DNA of 47,081 nt from Eubacterium sp. (GCA_017634555.1 JAGBNF010000024.1:1-47081), one strand, 5' to 3'; numbered from the stretch's first letter, positions 16,950-24,886 are shown. The notes: generated from the sequence alone by a model not told the origin. Numbers and translations: made by a program.

Positions 16950-17005
16950 AGAATACAACATGATGGTCAAGAAACCGGACAAGAGAAGGTCAAGAAATCG
17001 TCAAT
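16950..17005 (-). promoter_or_regulatory. TTGAC-repeat activator-type promoter (copy B)
   Basis: Read on the minus strand from 17005: TTGAC (17004-17000), 6 bp, TTGAC (16993-16989), 6 bp, TTGTC (16982-16978), 7 bp, TTGAC (16970-16966), then TTGTA, and a -10-like TATTCT at 16955-16950. At the -35 position there is only CCGGTT. In the first 40 bases 34 match the promoter at 39311. The 11-bp phasing puts the pentamers on one DNA face, like the TTGAT 'spa-box' pairs bound by SpaR-type response regulators. Confidence 0.8.
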
Positions 17006-17094
17006 ATATTTAAATTAAGAGAATAGTAATCCGTATGTCGTATGGAATGGAAAGGCACTTATGACACTGTATTAATTGTATTGTTTAATGATAT

Positions 17095-17193
17095 AAATAT
17101 ATCGATAATAAAGTAAAATATATCGTGATTAAGATAAAATATATCGAAATACGATAAATTTATCTTGACATTCGATTTTTTCGGATTTATAAT
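17095..17193 (+). promoter_or_regulatory. Consensus promoter with 21-bp-phased triple repeat upstream
   Basis: A perfect sigma-A promoter, TTGACA (17165-17170), 17 bp, TATAAT (17188-17193). Upstream, AAATATATCG occurs exactly at 17095, 17116 and 17137, that is every 21 bp, followed by a perfect 12-bp palindrome GATAAATTTATC (17153-17164) touching the -35. This is the layout of a multi-site operator; the binding protein is not known. The remaining gap (16886-17094) holds the minus-strand promoter and otherwise nothing recognised. Confidence 0.8.
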
Positions 17194-17226
17194 CACATCA
17201 TCAAACAGAGAAACGAGGTAAGTGCC

Positions 17227-18696
17227 ATGATGCAGACGGTATCGTATGAGTTAAAATATCTGGAAACCCCTGAGGAGCTGGATTTCAGAGAGAAGATGGC
17301 GAAAAGGCTTGGAGCGGCAACGCTGATATATGCAGTATTTTCAACATTTTGTCTTTATGAGAATCTATCAGGTATAACAATGCCGTTCTTCGGTGTTGCG
17401 ACCCTTATATATATGATTTACGGACTCAGGCTGAACGGTGTTGAAATTAAAAGGATGAGCTGGTTTTACGGTACAGTGATAATGTCGCTTACGGTATCGA
17501 ATTTCCTGACAGGCAATCCCACATTTCACATTTATAATAACCTGGGAATAGTCGCGATGATATTTATATTTCTGCTTCATAATGTTTATGATGACAGCAG
17601 ATGGAATTTCGGAAAAACAGCGAAGTCAATTATTGAGTCGTTCTTTCTCTCCATAGGTGCACTTGATGATTTCAGGAAAGATATGACAGTCATGAAACAG
17701 CGCAGCGCAGTCGGTTCCATGAACGTAGGAAAGAAGAGGGTTATAAAGTATGTATTTATAGGTCTTGTGATTTCGGTACCTGTTGTCGGTATTCTTACTC
17801 TGCTTCTTGCTTCGGCAGATATTGTTTTCAATGAAATGCTTGGCAGGATACTTGAATTTGATTTTGATTTCAAAATTGGAATGGGTATTCCGATCACATT
17901 TCTCATAATCTTCTTTGCGGCTTACTGCATCATGAGATTTTTCTCCAGGAAATCCATTCAGGAGGAAGTATATACAAACAGAAATCTTGAACCGATAATT
18001 GCGATCACAGTTCTTTCGATGATTTCGGTGGTATATATAATGTTCTCGGTTATTCAGTTTGTTTATCTGTTCCACGGAGAGGGAATGCCTCCGGGAGGTT
18101 ATACATATTCACATTATGCAAGAAAGGGATTCTTCCAGCTTCTTGCAGTAAGCATCATAAACTTTTTGATGGTTCTATATGTAAATAACAGGTTCAGAGA
18201 AAGCCGCGTGCTGAAGATCCTTATGACACTCATCTCTCTTTGTACATACATTATGATCGCATCAAGCTATTTCAGAATAAAAATGTACATAGATGCGTAT
18301 CTGCTTACAGCTTTAAGAATCTGGGTTCTTTGGGGACTTGCAGTGCTGTCGCTTCTGTTTGTGGCAGTGATCATATCAATATACAAGAATGACTTCCCGC
18401 TTTTCAGATACAGCATAATAGTTGTAAGCGTGCTGTATATTATGATCGGGTATGCCCGTCCTGACTATATAATTGCGGATTATAATCTGTCACATATAAA
18501 TACCGTAGATTCACGTGTGACACTGGATGATAAATATCTGGTTACTCTTTCAACGGATGCAGCGCCTGTTATCTATCAGTATGGCGGAGATCTGGCAGAG
18601 AGATACTTTATGAATGTTCAGCATTATGATAAGGAGAGGAGTTTGAGACAGTTTAATCTATCTTCTTATATCGCACATACGCTGGCAGAGGATTAA
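17227..18696 (+). CDS. DUF4173 (DUF4153-like) polytopic membrane protein
   Basis: 489 residues with about eleven to twelve hydrophobic helices spread over the whole length. The sequence resembles DUF4173 membrane proteins: an N-terminal helix block (GAATLIYAVFSTF, GVATLIYMIYGL, WFYGTVIMSLTVSNF), a hydrophilic loop (DDFRKDMTVMKQR), then helices including HYARKGFFQLLAVSIINFLMV and a C-terminal outside segment with DYNLSHINTVDSRVTLD...YLVTLSTDAAPVIYQYGGDLAERY. The function of the family is unknown. CGAGGTAAGTGCC leads to ATG 17227. It is a single-gene unit from a perfect-consensus promoter with phased repeats and ends at a strong terminator, so it is probably tightly switched. Confidence 0.85.
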   Translation: MMQTVSYELKYLETPEELDFREKMAKRLGAATLIYAVFSTFCLYENLSGITMPFFGVATLIYMIYGLRLNGVEIKRMSWFYGTVIMSLTVSNFLTGNPTFHIYNNLGIVAMIFIFLLHNVYDDSRWNFGKTAKSIIESFFLSIGALDDFRKDMTVMKQRSAVGSMNVGKKRVIKYVFIGLVISVPVVGILTLLLASADIVFNEMLGRILEFDFDFKIGMGIPITFLIIFFAAYCIMRFFSRKSIQEEVYTNRNLEPIIAITVLSMISVVYIMFSVIQFVYLFHGEGMPPGGYTYSHYARKGFFQLLAVSIINFLMVLYVNNRFRESRVLKILMTLISLCTYIMIASSYFRIKMYIDAYLLTALRIWVLWGLAVLSLLFVAVIISIYKNDFPLFRYSIIVVSVLYIMIGYARPDYIIADYNLSHINTVDSRVTLDDKYLVTLSTDAAPVIYQYGGDLAERYFMNVQHYDKERSLRQFNLSSYIAHTLAED

Positions 18697-18743
18697 TATA
18701 TCTAAAGAAGCATAGATTTTATAAGTATAGATTCAGATAGATC

Positions 18744-18777
18744 AGTCGGAGGAAATGTTCCTCCGACTTTTTTTTAA
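18744..18777 (+). terminator. Intrinsic terminator after DUF4173 gene
   Basis: Stem AGTCGGAGGA / TCCTCCGACT with a 5-base loop and a run of at least eight T. Confidence 0.93.
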
Positions 18778-18807
18778 TCTTTTTTGATGAACGATATAAA
18801 TAAATTA

Positions 18808-18861
18808 TTTAACGATAAACGTTAAAAAATAGTTGACAAAGATTAAATTGAATGATATTAT
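18808..18861 (+). promoter_or_regulatory. Promoter and dyad of the DUF2975-YozG-CPBP operon
   Basis: TTGACA (18833-18838), 17 bp, TATTAT (18856-18861). Just upstream lies the dyad TTTAACG-ATAAA-CGTTAAA (18808-18826), a candidate operator for the YozG-like regulator encoded by the second gene of the operon. Confidence 0.7.
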
Positions 18862-18920
18862 CCGGTTAACATGAAACATTAGGGTAAGCGGTATATTTAG
18901 TATAGAAGAGGAGAATTGAA

Positions 18921-19508
18921 ATGGAAGAAAATGTAAAACTCGAAAAGATTAAAAAGAGCTGCAGTACCGGAGTGAAGGTTACGAATGTTATCTTTGTGAT
19001 TGCTGTGGTATGCAGCATTATATGTCTGATAATGATCACACTGATAGCAAAGAATGGAGAAGCATTTGAAGAATGGGTTCGGAGAGGAATCGAATCCGGA
19101 CATATAACAACCGAAAGCTCTGTAGGAGAGGTGAGTGCATTTAGTATATCTGTTATTAATCCGGAAAATATGCATTCGGATGTTCGGGCAATCAGGGAAA
19201 TGCTGCAGACACGCCCATATTCTGTGATCTTTATAGTATATTGTGCAGTCGGCTGTCTGATGCTTATAGTTCTGGCAGTGGTGATGAAGCTCATCGGAAG
19301 CGTGTTCAAGATTATAAGAGAAGAGGATAATCCATTTACGGAGAAGGCGATTCGACGCATAGTGAAGGTGATGATAGCTGTAAGTATTGTAATGTTCTTT
19401 ACTCCGGGATCGATATTCGGAATTCTGGGACTGGTTATAACATGGGTTGTTCGTACAATCCTTGATTACGGAAGGATGTTACAGATTCAGGCTGACGAGA
19501 CGCTGTAA
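18921..19508 (+). CDS. DUF2975 membrane protein
   Basis: 195 residues with four TM helices (about 20-42, 96-120, 145-160, 165-180). An outside loop of about 50 residues lies between helices 1 and 2. The ...IIREEDNPFTEKAIRRIVKV segment between helices 2 and 3 is the hallmark of DUF2975 proteins. Members are nearly always followed by a small YozG-like XRE regulator; that gene starts 12 bp downstream. Role unknown, perhaps signalling membrane state to the regulator. GAGGAGAATTGAA precedes ATG 18921. Confidence 0.88.
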   Translation: MEENVKLEKIKKSCSTGVKVTNVIFVIAVVCSIICLIMITLIAKNGEAFEEWVRRGIESGHITTESSVGEVSAFSISVINPENMHSDVRAIREMLQTRPYSVIFIVYCAVGCLMLIVLAVVMKLIGSVFKIIREEDNPFTEKAIRRIVKVMIAVSIVMFFTPGSIFGILGLVITWVVRTILDYGRMLQIQADETL

Positions 19509-19520
19509 AGGAGGACGGAT

Positions 19521-19730
19521 ATGGGACAGATTATTTTACGACTTGACCGTGTTATGGCGGATCGGAAGATGTCACTGAATGAACTGGCTGAAAAGGTTGG
19601 GGTATCAAATGTAAATCTTTCGAAGATGAAGAACGGAAAGATATCAGCGATACGTTTTTCAACACTTGTGGCGATATGTGAGGCGCTGGATTGCCAGCCC
19701 GGGGATATACTGGAATACAGTAAGGATTGA
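19521..19730 (+). CDS. YozG-like XRE-family regulator
   Basis: A 69-residue single-domain helix-turn-helix protein: MGQIILRLDRVMADRKMSLNELAEKV... then GVSNVNLSKMKNGK (recognition helix) and LVAICEALDCQPGDILEY, the typical end of YozG-type regulators. AAAGGAGG lies 7 nt before the ATG. It is the middle gene of DUF2975-YozG-CPBP and probably binds the dyad at 18808-18826, with the DUF2975 protein acting as its membrane partner (inferred). Confidence 0.93.
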   Translation: MGQIILRLDRVMADRKMSLNELAEKVGVSNVNLSKMKNGKISAIRFSTLVAICEALDCQPGDILEYSKD

Positions 19731-19742
19731 TTTGGAGGAGAG

Positions 19743-20411
19743 ATGTCTAAGAAAAAGGAATTGATAGGCCTGATAATAGGATTTGCAGGTTCGATCGCCG
19801 GATTATTGGGAATCCTATGGATTAATACGAATATACTCGGACAACTGTCTGTCGGAGGATATATGGCAGTAACCATTGCTTCGAGAATTCTGCTGATGCT
19901 GATTCCGATAGTCGTTATGATCGTAAGCAAGGATAAATTATCGGATTACGGATTTTCGAAAGAAAAAATATGGCTTCAGATCCTTCTGGGAATCCTGCTG
20001 GGAATTGCGTCATCGCTGATTTTTACACTGATCCCGCATCTTGCAGGCTATGGAGAATATGTTCAGAACGGACACCGATATAATGTTTTATGGGCTTTCA
20101 TATATGAATTTGTTTACTTTATTATCGGTGTTGGTTTATCGGAAGAGTTTGTATTCAGAGGATTTATCTATGAGAAGCTAAGAAGGATAAGCAACAGAGA
20201 CAGCATAGCGGTCATTGTTTCGTCGCTCATGTTCGGATCCATACACCTGTTTGGCGGAAATATGCTTCAGATGATCATCACAAGTTTTATAGGAGTGACG
20301 TATTGCTTCCTGAGACTGAAGATCAAGCATTGTACAACACTTTCGCTGATCATTCTTCATGGAATATATGATGCAATGATAACGGTATGGGCGTCTGTAT
20401 TTATGGCGTGA
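19743..20411 (+). CDS. CPBP-family intramembrane metalloprotease (CAAX protease-like)
   Basis: 222 residues with about eight TM helices. The three CPBP motifs are all present: SEEFVFRGFIYEKL near 138-151 (EExxxR), FGSIHLFGG near 165-172 (FxxxH), and HGIYDA near 208-213 (HxxxD-like). These bind zinc inside the membrane. Bacterial members mature or destroy peptides, including bacteriocin immunity and processing roles. It starts 12 bp after the YozG gene with TTTGGAGGAG upstream, so it belongs to that operon. A hairpin with T-run at 20496-20533 ends the unit. Confidence 0.9.
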   Translation: MSKKKELIGLIIGFAGSIAGLLGILWINTNILGQLSVGGYMAVTIASRILLMLIPIVVMIVSKDKLSDYGFSKEKIWLQILLGILLGIASSLIFTLIPHLAGYGEYVQNGHRYNVLWAFIYEFVYFIIGVGLSEEFVFRGFIYEKLRRISNRDSIAVIVSSLMFGSIHLFGGNMLQMIITSFIGVTYCFLRLKIKHCTTLSLIILHGIYDAMITVWASVFMA

Positions 20412-20434
20412 TCGGAATTTAAAAATTCACATTA

Positions 20435-20500
20435 CGGTTATGTTACGGCTTACATGCGGTTGTATAGCGGTTGAAAAACGGTTGAATAATGGTATAATGG
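20435..20500 (+). promoter_or_regulatory. Six 11-bp CGGTT repeats over a sigma-A promoter
   Basis: CGG(T/C)T starts at 20435, 20446, 20457, 20468 and 20479, with a degenerate TGGTA at 20490: a steady 11-bp step over 66 bp. Inside the array lies a promoter, TTGAAA (20471-20476), 16 bp, TATAAT (20493-20498), for the XRE-Uma2 gene at 20550. One repeat per helical turn on one DNA face is what a protein that binds cooperatively would need. Confidence 0.8.
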
Positions 20501-20533
20501 ATAGTGAAAATGTGCTTTTTACTATCCATTTTT
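20496..20533 (+). terminator. Hairpin overlapping the XRE-Uma2 promoter
   Basis: AATGGATAGT (20496-20505) pairs with ACTATCCATT (20521-20530), followed by a short T-run. It can end transcripts arriving from the CPBP operon. Its left arm overlaps the -10 of the downstream promoter, so transcripts starting there would lack that arm. Confidence 0.65.
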
Positions 20534-20549
20534 ATGTGAGGATTCAGAT

Positions 20550-21332
20550 ATGACGATAGATGATATGAAGGAAATAAAGAAAAAACAGGGCTTTTCCAAC
20601 AGGATGATAGCGGATCTTTCCGGAGTGCCATTCGGAACTGTGCAGAAAATCTTCGGAGGGGAGACATCGTCTCCGAGATATGATACCATACAGGCTTTAC
20701 AGAAGTTCTTCGAAGAAGCGATGGGAGGTTTTTCCGTTCAATCAGACAATGATGTTGTGAAGGAAGGGACATCATATAAAGTGTCATGTGATGACAGCAG
20801 AAATAAAAATATAAATGATTATCTTGCGCTTCCGGAAGGAACAAGAATTGAAATGATTGACGGTGTTTTCTATGATATGGCATCTCCGACAACAAAGCAT
20901 CAGAATATCGCCGGAGAGCTTTATGTGGAGCTTAAAATGCATGTCAGAAAAAACAGTGGCAGCTGTGTCCCATATATTTCGCCGCTTGATGTACAGCTCA
21001 ATTGTGATGATAAAACAATGGTGCAACCTGATGTGATTATTATATGTGATAAGAATAAGATTACTGAACCACGTATAGTCGGAGCTCCTGATTTTATAGC
21101 AGAAGTGCTTTCTCCAAGTAATGTATTTATGGATACGACGATTAAGCTTGGAAAATATGAGAAGGCAGGGGTAAGAGAATATTGGATAATATCTCCGGAG
21201 ATGGAGAAGGTTGTGGTCTACTTATTTGAGAATGATAATGAGCCGGTAATCTATTCGTTTGACGACGACATTCCGGTAGGGATATGGAACGGAGAATGTA
21301 CCATAAATTTTAGAAAGCTTTTGAATTACTAA
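20550..21332 (+). CDS. XRE helix-turn-helix fused to Uma2-family (PD-(D/E)XK-like) domain
   Basis: 260 residues. Residues 1-60 form an XRE-like DNA-binding domain (MKEIKKKQGFSNRMIADLSGVPFGTVQKIFGGETSSPRYDTIQALQKFF). After a linker (60-95) comes a Uma2/DUF820 domain: RIEMIDGVFYDMASPTTKHQNIAGELYVEL, then the PD-(D/E)XK-type acidic residues in VQPDVIIICD and FIAEVLSPSN, and KLGKYEKAGVREYWIISPE. Uma2 proteins have a restriction-endonuclease fold but their role is unclear. The domain pairing in one chain suggests DNA targeting by the XRE part. The promoter carries six phased repeats, so the protein may repress itself. GAGGA lies before ATG 20550. Confidence 0.88.
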   Translation: MTIDDMKEIKKKQGFSNRMIADLSGVPFGTVQKIFGGETSSPRYDTIQALQKFFEEAMGGFSVQSDNDVVKEGTSYKVSCDDSRNKNINDYLALPEGTRIEMIDGVFYDMASPTTKHQNIAGELYVELKMHVRKNSGSCVPYISPLDVQLNCDDKTMVQPDVIIICDKNKITEPRIVGAPDFIAEVLSPSNVFMDTTIKLGKYEKAGVREYWIISPEMEKVVVYLFENDNEPVIYSFDDDIPVGIWNGECTINFRKLLNY

Positions 21333-21346
21333 GGTGGATTTGAATA

Positions 21347-22354
21347 ATGAGATTATATCTGGCGCCCATGGAGGGCATAACAACATATGTTTATCGAAAT
21401 GCACTGGAGAAGCATTACGGCAACATTGATAAATACTTTACGCCGTTTTTGACAGCGAGTCATATAAAGGGACGGGAGCTTCGGGAAGTTCATCCGGACA
21501 ACAATACGGGGATAAATGTGGTTCCACAGATACTTACTAATGATTCGGAGCTTTTCGTGACTATCACCGAACAGCTTGTTCAGCTTGGATATAGTGAGGT
21601 GAATCTGAATCTCGGTTGTCCTTCGGGAACAGTAGTTTCAAAGGGAAGAGGAGCAGGATTTCTGGAGCGTACTGAGGAACTGGATAAATTTCTGTATGAG
21701 ATATACGATAAACTCGTGGGAAAGACTAAGTTGAACAGTAAGGCGGACGCGGATGCCGGACTTAAGATATCAGTAAAAACCCGTATCGGTATGGAGTTTG
21801 AATCAGAGTGGGATGATATCTTAGAGATATATAAGAAGTATCCGATCTCCGAGCTTATAATACATCCAAGACTTCGAAGTGATTTTTATTCCGGTAAGGT
21901 AAGACTGGATGCTTATAAACATGCGAAAGAAATATTAGGTGACAAAATGCCTATCTGCTATAACGGAGATATTATTGATGTAGAATCTTACCGCGATAAG
22001 CTGATCGGAATCGGACAGGCTATTGAGGAGAATGATACAGAGAGTGAAGCGATAATGATAGGTAGAGGCGTGATCATGAATCCTGAACTTCCGGGCAATA
22101 TAAAGAATGCGGGTAAGACTCTAGAGGTATTAGAACAAAAGGCGGATCGTATGCGACTTAAGGCATTTCTGAAAGATATAACCGAGGGCTATTTAGAGGA
22201 GATGTCAGGAGAGAAGCAGGTGGTCATGAAGATGAAGGAGCTTTGGAGCTATCTTTCTCTCGGACTTGGAATTGATAAAAAGCAGCTTAAAGCTATACAT
22301 AAAGCAACACGTTTGTCGGAATATAAATCCGCAGTACAGATGATACTTTACTAA
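21347..22354 (+). CDS. dus: tRNA-dihydrouridine synthase family protein
   Basis: 335 residues, FMN-dependent enzyme that reduces uridine in the tRNA D-loop. Visible motifs are the N-terminal LAPMEGITTYVYR (FMN site), VVPQILTND, and the NLGCPSGTVVSKGRGAGFL segment with catalytic Cys91. Later KTRIGME and IHPRLRSDFYSG (the Lys/His of the active site) and YNGDI, then IGRGVIMNP, follow the usual barrel order. The C-terminal helical tRNA-binding domain is present. It starts 14 bp after the XRE-Uma2 gene and is followed by a terminator, so it may be co-transcribed with it. Confidence 0.92.
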   Translation: MRLYLAPMEGITTYVYRNALEKHYGNIDKYFTPFLTASHIKGRELREVHPDNNTGINVVPQILTNDSELFVTITEQLVQLGYSEVNLNLGCPSGTVVSKGRGAGFLERTEELDKFLYEIYDKLVGKTKLNSKADADAGLKISVKTRIGMEFESEWDDILEIYKKYPISELIIHPRLRSDFYSGKVRLDAYKHAKEILGDKMPICYNGDIIDVESYRDKLIGIGQAIEENDTESEAIMIGRGVIMNPELPGNIKNAGKTLEVLEQKADRMRLKAFLKDITEGYLEEMSGEKQVVMKMKELWSYLSLGLGIDKKQLKAIHKATRLSEYKSAVQMILY

Positions 22355-22397
22355 ACATAAGAGAAATCAAAGCATAGATTGGCAATATGATAAAAAG

Positions 22398-22447
22398 GAT
22401 GCCGTACTGACCGAAATTATTCGTCGGTGGTACGGCATCTTTTTTTG
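22398..22447 (+). terminator. Intrinsic terminator after dus
   Basis: Long stem GATGCCGTAC...GTACGGCATC with an inner ACCGA/TCGGT extension, then a run of at least seven T. Convergent with the small gene at 22467-22691. Confidence 0.92.
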
Positions 22448-22466
22448 TTGATCCATATTATTTACC

Positions 22467-22691
22467 TTAACCCTTAAGAACGCTTCTGTACTTGTTGAGT
22501 ATTGTAATGTTGATAAGGTTTGCGATGATGATGCAGATCATAGCAGGAATGTATGCGTTAAATGAGAATGCAATTTCGAAAATATCTGATATAAGAAAGA
22601 AGCATCCTGTGAGAATAAGAATTACATTTACGATATATGCAGCAACAACCTTCTTTGGAACCTTCTTAAAATTCTTGAAATTAATAAACAT
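22467..22691 (-). CDS. Small 2-TM membrane protein
   Basis: 74 residues from ATG 22691 (MFINFKNFKKVPKK), chosen because GAGGT lies 8 nt upstream on the minus strand; the longer frame to 22772 crosses the promoter. A basic N-terminus precedes two TM helices (about 16-38 and 44-65). No family recognised; the size and basic start fit a small regulatory or holin-like membrane protein, without further support. Confidence 0.7.
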   Translation of the reverse strand: MFINFKNFKKVPKKVVAAYIVNVILILTGCFFLISDIFEIAFSFNAYIPAMICIIIANLINITILNKYRSVLKG

Positions 22692-22772
22692 AGTATTTAC
22701 CTCGACTTTCTTTTTAAAAAATTTATCTGTATTTGTAAGTGTTATATTTGTTTGTCTGCCGGCTATGGTCAT

Positions 22773-22801
22773 AATATATCACTCGTTTTACAGTATGTCA
22801 A
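22773..22801 (-). promoter_or_regulatory. Sigma-A promoter for the small 2-TM protein
   Basis: Minus strand TTGACA (complement of 22796-22801), 17 bp, TATATT (complement of 22773-22778). Leader of about 75 nt. Confidence 0.75.
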
Positions 22802-22863
22802 GTATATTTTACAAAATGTTTATGATATAAATACATAATGTTTTTAAAAGGATACAAAATGCA

Positions 22864-22877
22864 TGACATATATGTCA
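22864..22877. promoter_or_regulatory. Perfect 14-bp palindrome in divergent region
   Basis: TGACATATATGTCA lies between the leftward promoter at 22773-22801 and the rightward metallophosphatase gene. A candidate operator; no binding protein can be named. The rest of the 22692-22969 gap is A/T rich and I see no other gene in it. Confidence 0.4.
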
Positions 22878-22969
22878 AAAAGTATATTTAAGAAGAATTG
22901 ATGCATGAAAAATCATTTTGTTTTATAATGAAATTTGTAGCGTTATTAGTTGGGAGGGGGGCTGATGAC

Positions 22970-23731
22970 ATGGCAACATATGTAGTTTCTGATATTCACG
23001 GTATGTATGATAAATTCATAAAGCTGCTGCATAAGATAGGTCTGAATGATGATGATACGCTGTATGTTCTCGGCGATGTTCTTGACAGAGGCCCTAATCC
23101 GATAAAGGTATTGCAGAAGCTTATGGAAATGCCGAATGTTGTTCCAATCGTCGGTAATCATGAGCTTATGGCGATAGAATGTCTGGACTTTCTCTGTAAG
23201 GAGATAACGCCGGAAACTATCGAGGATATAAGCACACAGATGATAAACAATTTTGTTAATTGGGATTACAACGGTTCAGCTACGACTATTGCAGAGTTTG
23301 CAGAGCTGGATAAGGATATGAAGAAGGAAGTACTGGATTTTATCAAGGACTTTTCTTTATATGAGGAAGTTGAGGTGACCAAAACAAAAGCTCCACACGG
23401 AACTCACGGACCGAAGAAGGGAGATAAGGTTACTTATCTGCTTGTTCATGCAGGACTTGGTCACTATTCTCCGACTAAGGAAATAGATGATTATACGTTG
23501 GACGATATAATCTGGGAAAGAGCGGATTATGATATTCCGTATTATCCTGACAGGAAAAATTTCTATGTGATAAACGGGCATACGCCTACACAGCTTATCG
23601 AAACCAATCCAAAACCGGGATTTATTTACAGAGAATATAATCATATAGCTATCGACTGCGGAGCCTGCTTTAAGGAGGGACGACTTGCAGCCATTTGTCT
23701 GGAAACAGATAAGGAATACTATGTGAGCTGA
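22970..23731 (+). CDS. Serine/threonine-type metallophosphoesterase (PP family)
   Basis: 253 residues from ATG 22970 (MATYVVSDIHGMYDKF), picked because GGGAGGGGGG lies 9-15 nt upstream; the 24 extra codons from 22898 have no such site. Metal-binding motifs in order: DIHG (8-11), GDVLDRGP (about 34-41), GNHE (about 64-67), a His in LVHAGLG (about 159) and GHTPT (about 205). This is the bacterial PPP type (PrpA/ApaH-like). Substrate may be phosphoproteins or dinucleotides. Confidence 0.92.
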   Translation: MATYVVSDIHGMYDKFIKLLHKIGLNDDDTLYVLGDVLDRGPNPIKVLQKLMEMPNVVPIVGNHELMAIECLDFLCKEITPETIEDISTQMINNFVNWDYNGSATTIAEFAELDKDMKKEVLDFIKDFSLYEEVEVTKTKAPHGTHGPKKGDKVTYLLVHAGLGHYSPTKEIDDYTLDDIIWERADYDIPYYPDRKNFYVINGHTPTQLIETNPKPGFIYREYNHIAIDCGACFKEGRLAAICLETDKEYYVS

Positions 23732-23778
23732 TATAAAGATACTTTTGTTACATACATTAAATTATTAGGAGTATAAAA

Positions 23779-24861
23779 ATGAGATATCCAAAACCACTTG
23801 AAAAAGGCGGAACTATAGGATTTATAGCACCATCCTTTGCGTGTACTATAGAACCTTATAAGACAAGATTTGAGAATGCACAGAGAATATTAAAGGAAAT
23901 GGGCTATAAAATGTGGCTCGGTCCGAACTGTGATAAGGAATGCGGCCTGGGAATCAGCAACAAGCCGGAGCTCTGCGGAGCTGAGTTAAATGCGGCTATG
24001 ACGGATGATAACTCAGATGCGATCATTACCTGCGGCGGTGGAGAACTGATGTGTGAGGTTGTACCGTATATCGATTTCGAGAAGATCAAAGCGGCAGAAC
24101 CAAAGTGGTATATGGGTTATTCCGATAACAGTAATTTTACATTCCTTTCAGCAATACTTGCTGATACTGCTGCGATTTACGGACCATGTATTCCAACCTT
24201 CGGAAGAGAGCCATGGCATAAATCGGTAGACGATGCATTTAAGCTTCTTACAGGTGAGATCACGGAAGTAACGGGCTATGATCTCTGGGAGAAGCCGATA
24301 CCATCTGAGGACGGAGAGGAATGGGTAGAGGAACCGGATCCGCTTATCCCGTATGAGGTAAATGAGCCTTCGGTACATCAGTATTTTGTTCCGGGACAGA
24401 CTGAAGGAGTCGTATCGGGTAACGAGTTCTCGGGAAAGCTCGATATGCACGGACGCCTGATCGGTGGATGTCTGGATATCATAACACTTCATGTAGGAAC
24501 AAAATATGATAAGGTAAAGGAATTTGCCGAAAAATATAAGGACGATGGAATTATCTGGTTTATCGAAGCATGCGATCTCGACCCGCTTTCAACGAGACGT
24601 GCCATGTGGCAGATGAGAGAGGCCGGATGGTTTAAGTATACAAAGGGATTTTTGTTCGGACGTCCGAGACATTTCGGAGAAGAGGCACTGGGCGTTGATA
24701 TGTATAGTGCCGTTACCGATATGATCGGAGAGTTTGGGGTACCGATCATAATGGATCTCGATATCGGACATCTTCCTCCGATGATGCCGATAATCAGCGG
24801 AGCTCTCGCGGATATAGAAGCGGAAGGAAATGATATAAAGATAAAGTACATTTTTGAGTAA
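23779..24861 (+). CDS. S66 family peptidase (LD-carboxypeptidase/MccF-like)
   Basis: 360 residues, serine peptidase. The nucleophile Ser115 is in GYSDNSNFT; Glu is in WFIEACDL (about 262) and His in DLDIGHLPPMMP (about 334), giving the Ser-Glu-His triad of S66. The N-terminal KGGTIGFIAPS is typical. LD-carboxypeptidases trim the murein tetrapeptide in the cytosol; MccF members cleave imported microcin-C-like toxins. The length (360 versus about 300 for LdcA) favours the MccF side. It lies 25 bp before an ABC exporter gene. TTAGGAG precedes the ATG. Confidence 0.9.
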   Translation: MRYPKPLEKGGTIGFIAPSFACTIEPYKTRFENAQRILKEMGYKMWLGPNCDKECGLGISNKPELCGAELNAAMTDDNSDAIITCGGGELMCEVVPYIDFEKIKAAEPKWYMGYSDNSNFTFLSAILADTAAIYGPCIPTFGREPWHKSVDDAFKLLTGEITEVTGYDLWEKPIPSEDGEEWVEEPDPLIPYEVNEPSVHQYFVPGQTEGVVSGNEFSGKLDMHGRLIGGCLDIITLHVGTKYDKVKEFAEKYKDDGIIWFIEACDLDPLSTRRAMWQMREAGWFKYTKGFLFGRPRHFGEEALGVDMYSAVTDMIGEFGVPIIMDLDIGHLPPMMPIISGALADIEAEGNDIKIKYIFE

Positions 24862-24886
24862 CGAGTGTATTGGGAGGTAGAAATAT

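Noticed and set aside
20435-20500. CRISPR-like repeat array
   Set aside because: Units are 11 bp with no unique spacers and they overlap a promoter; this is an operator-type array.
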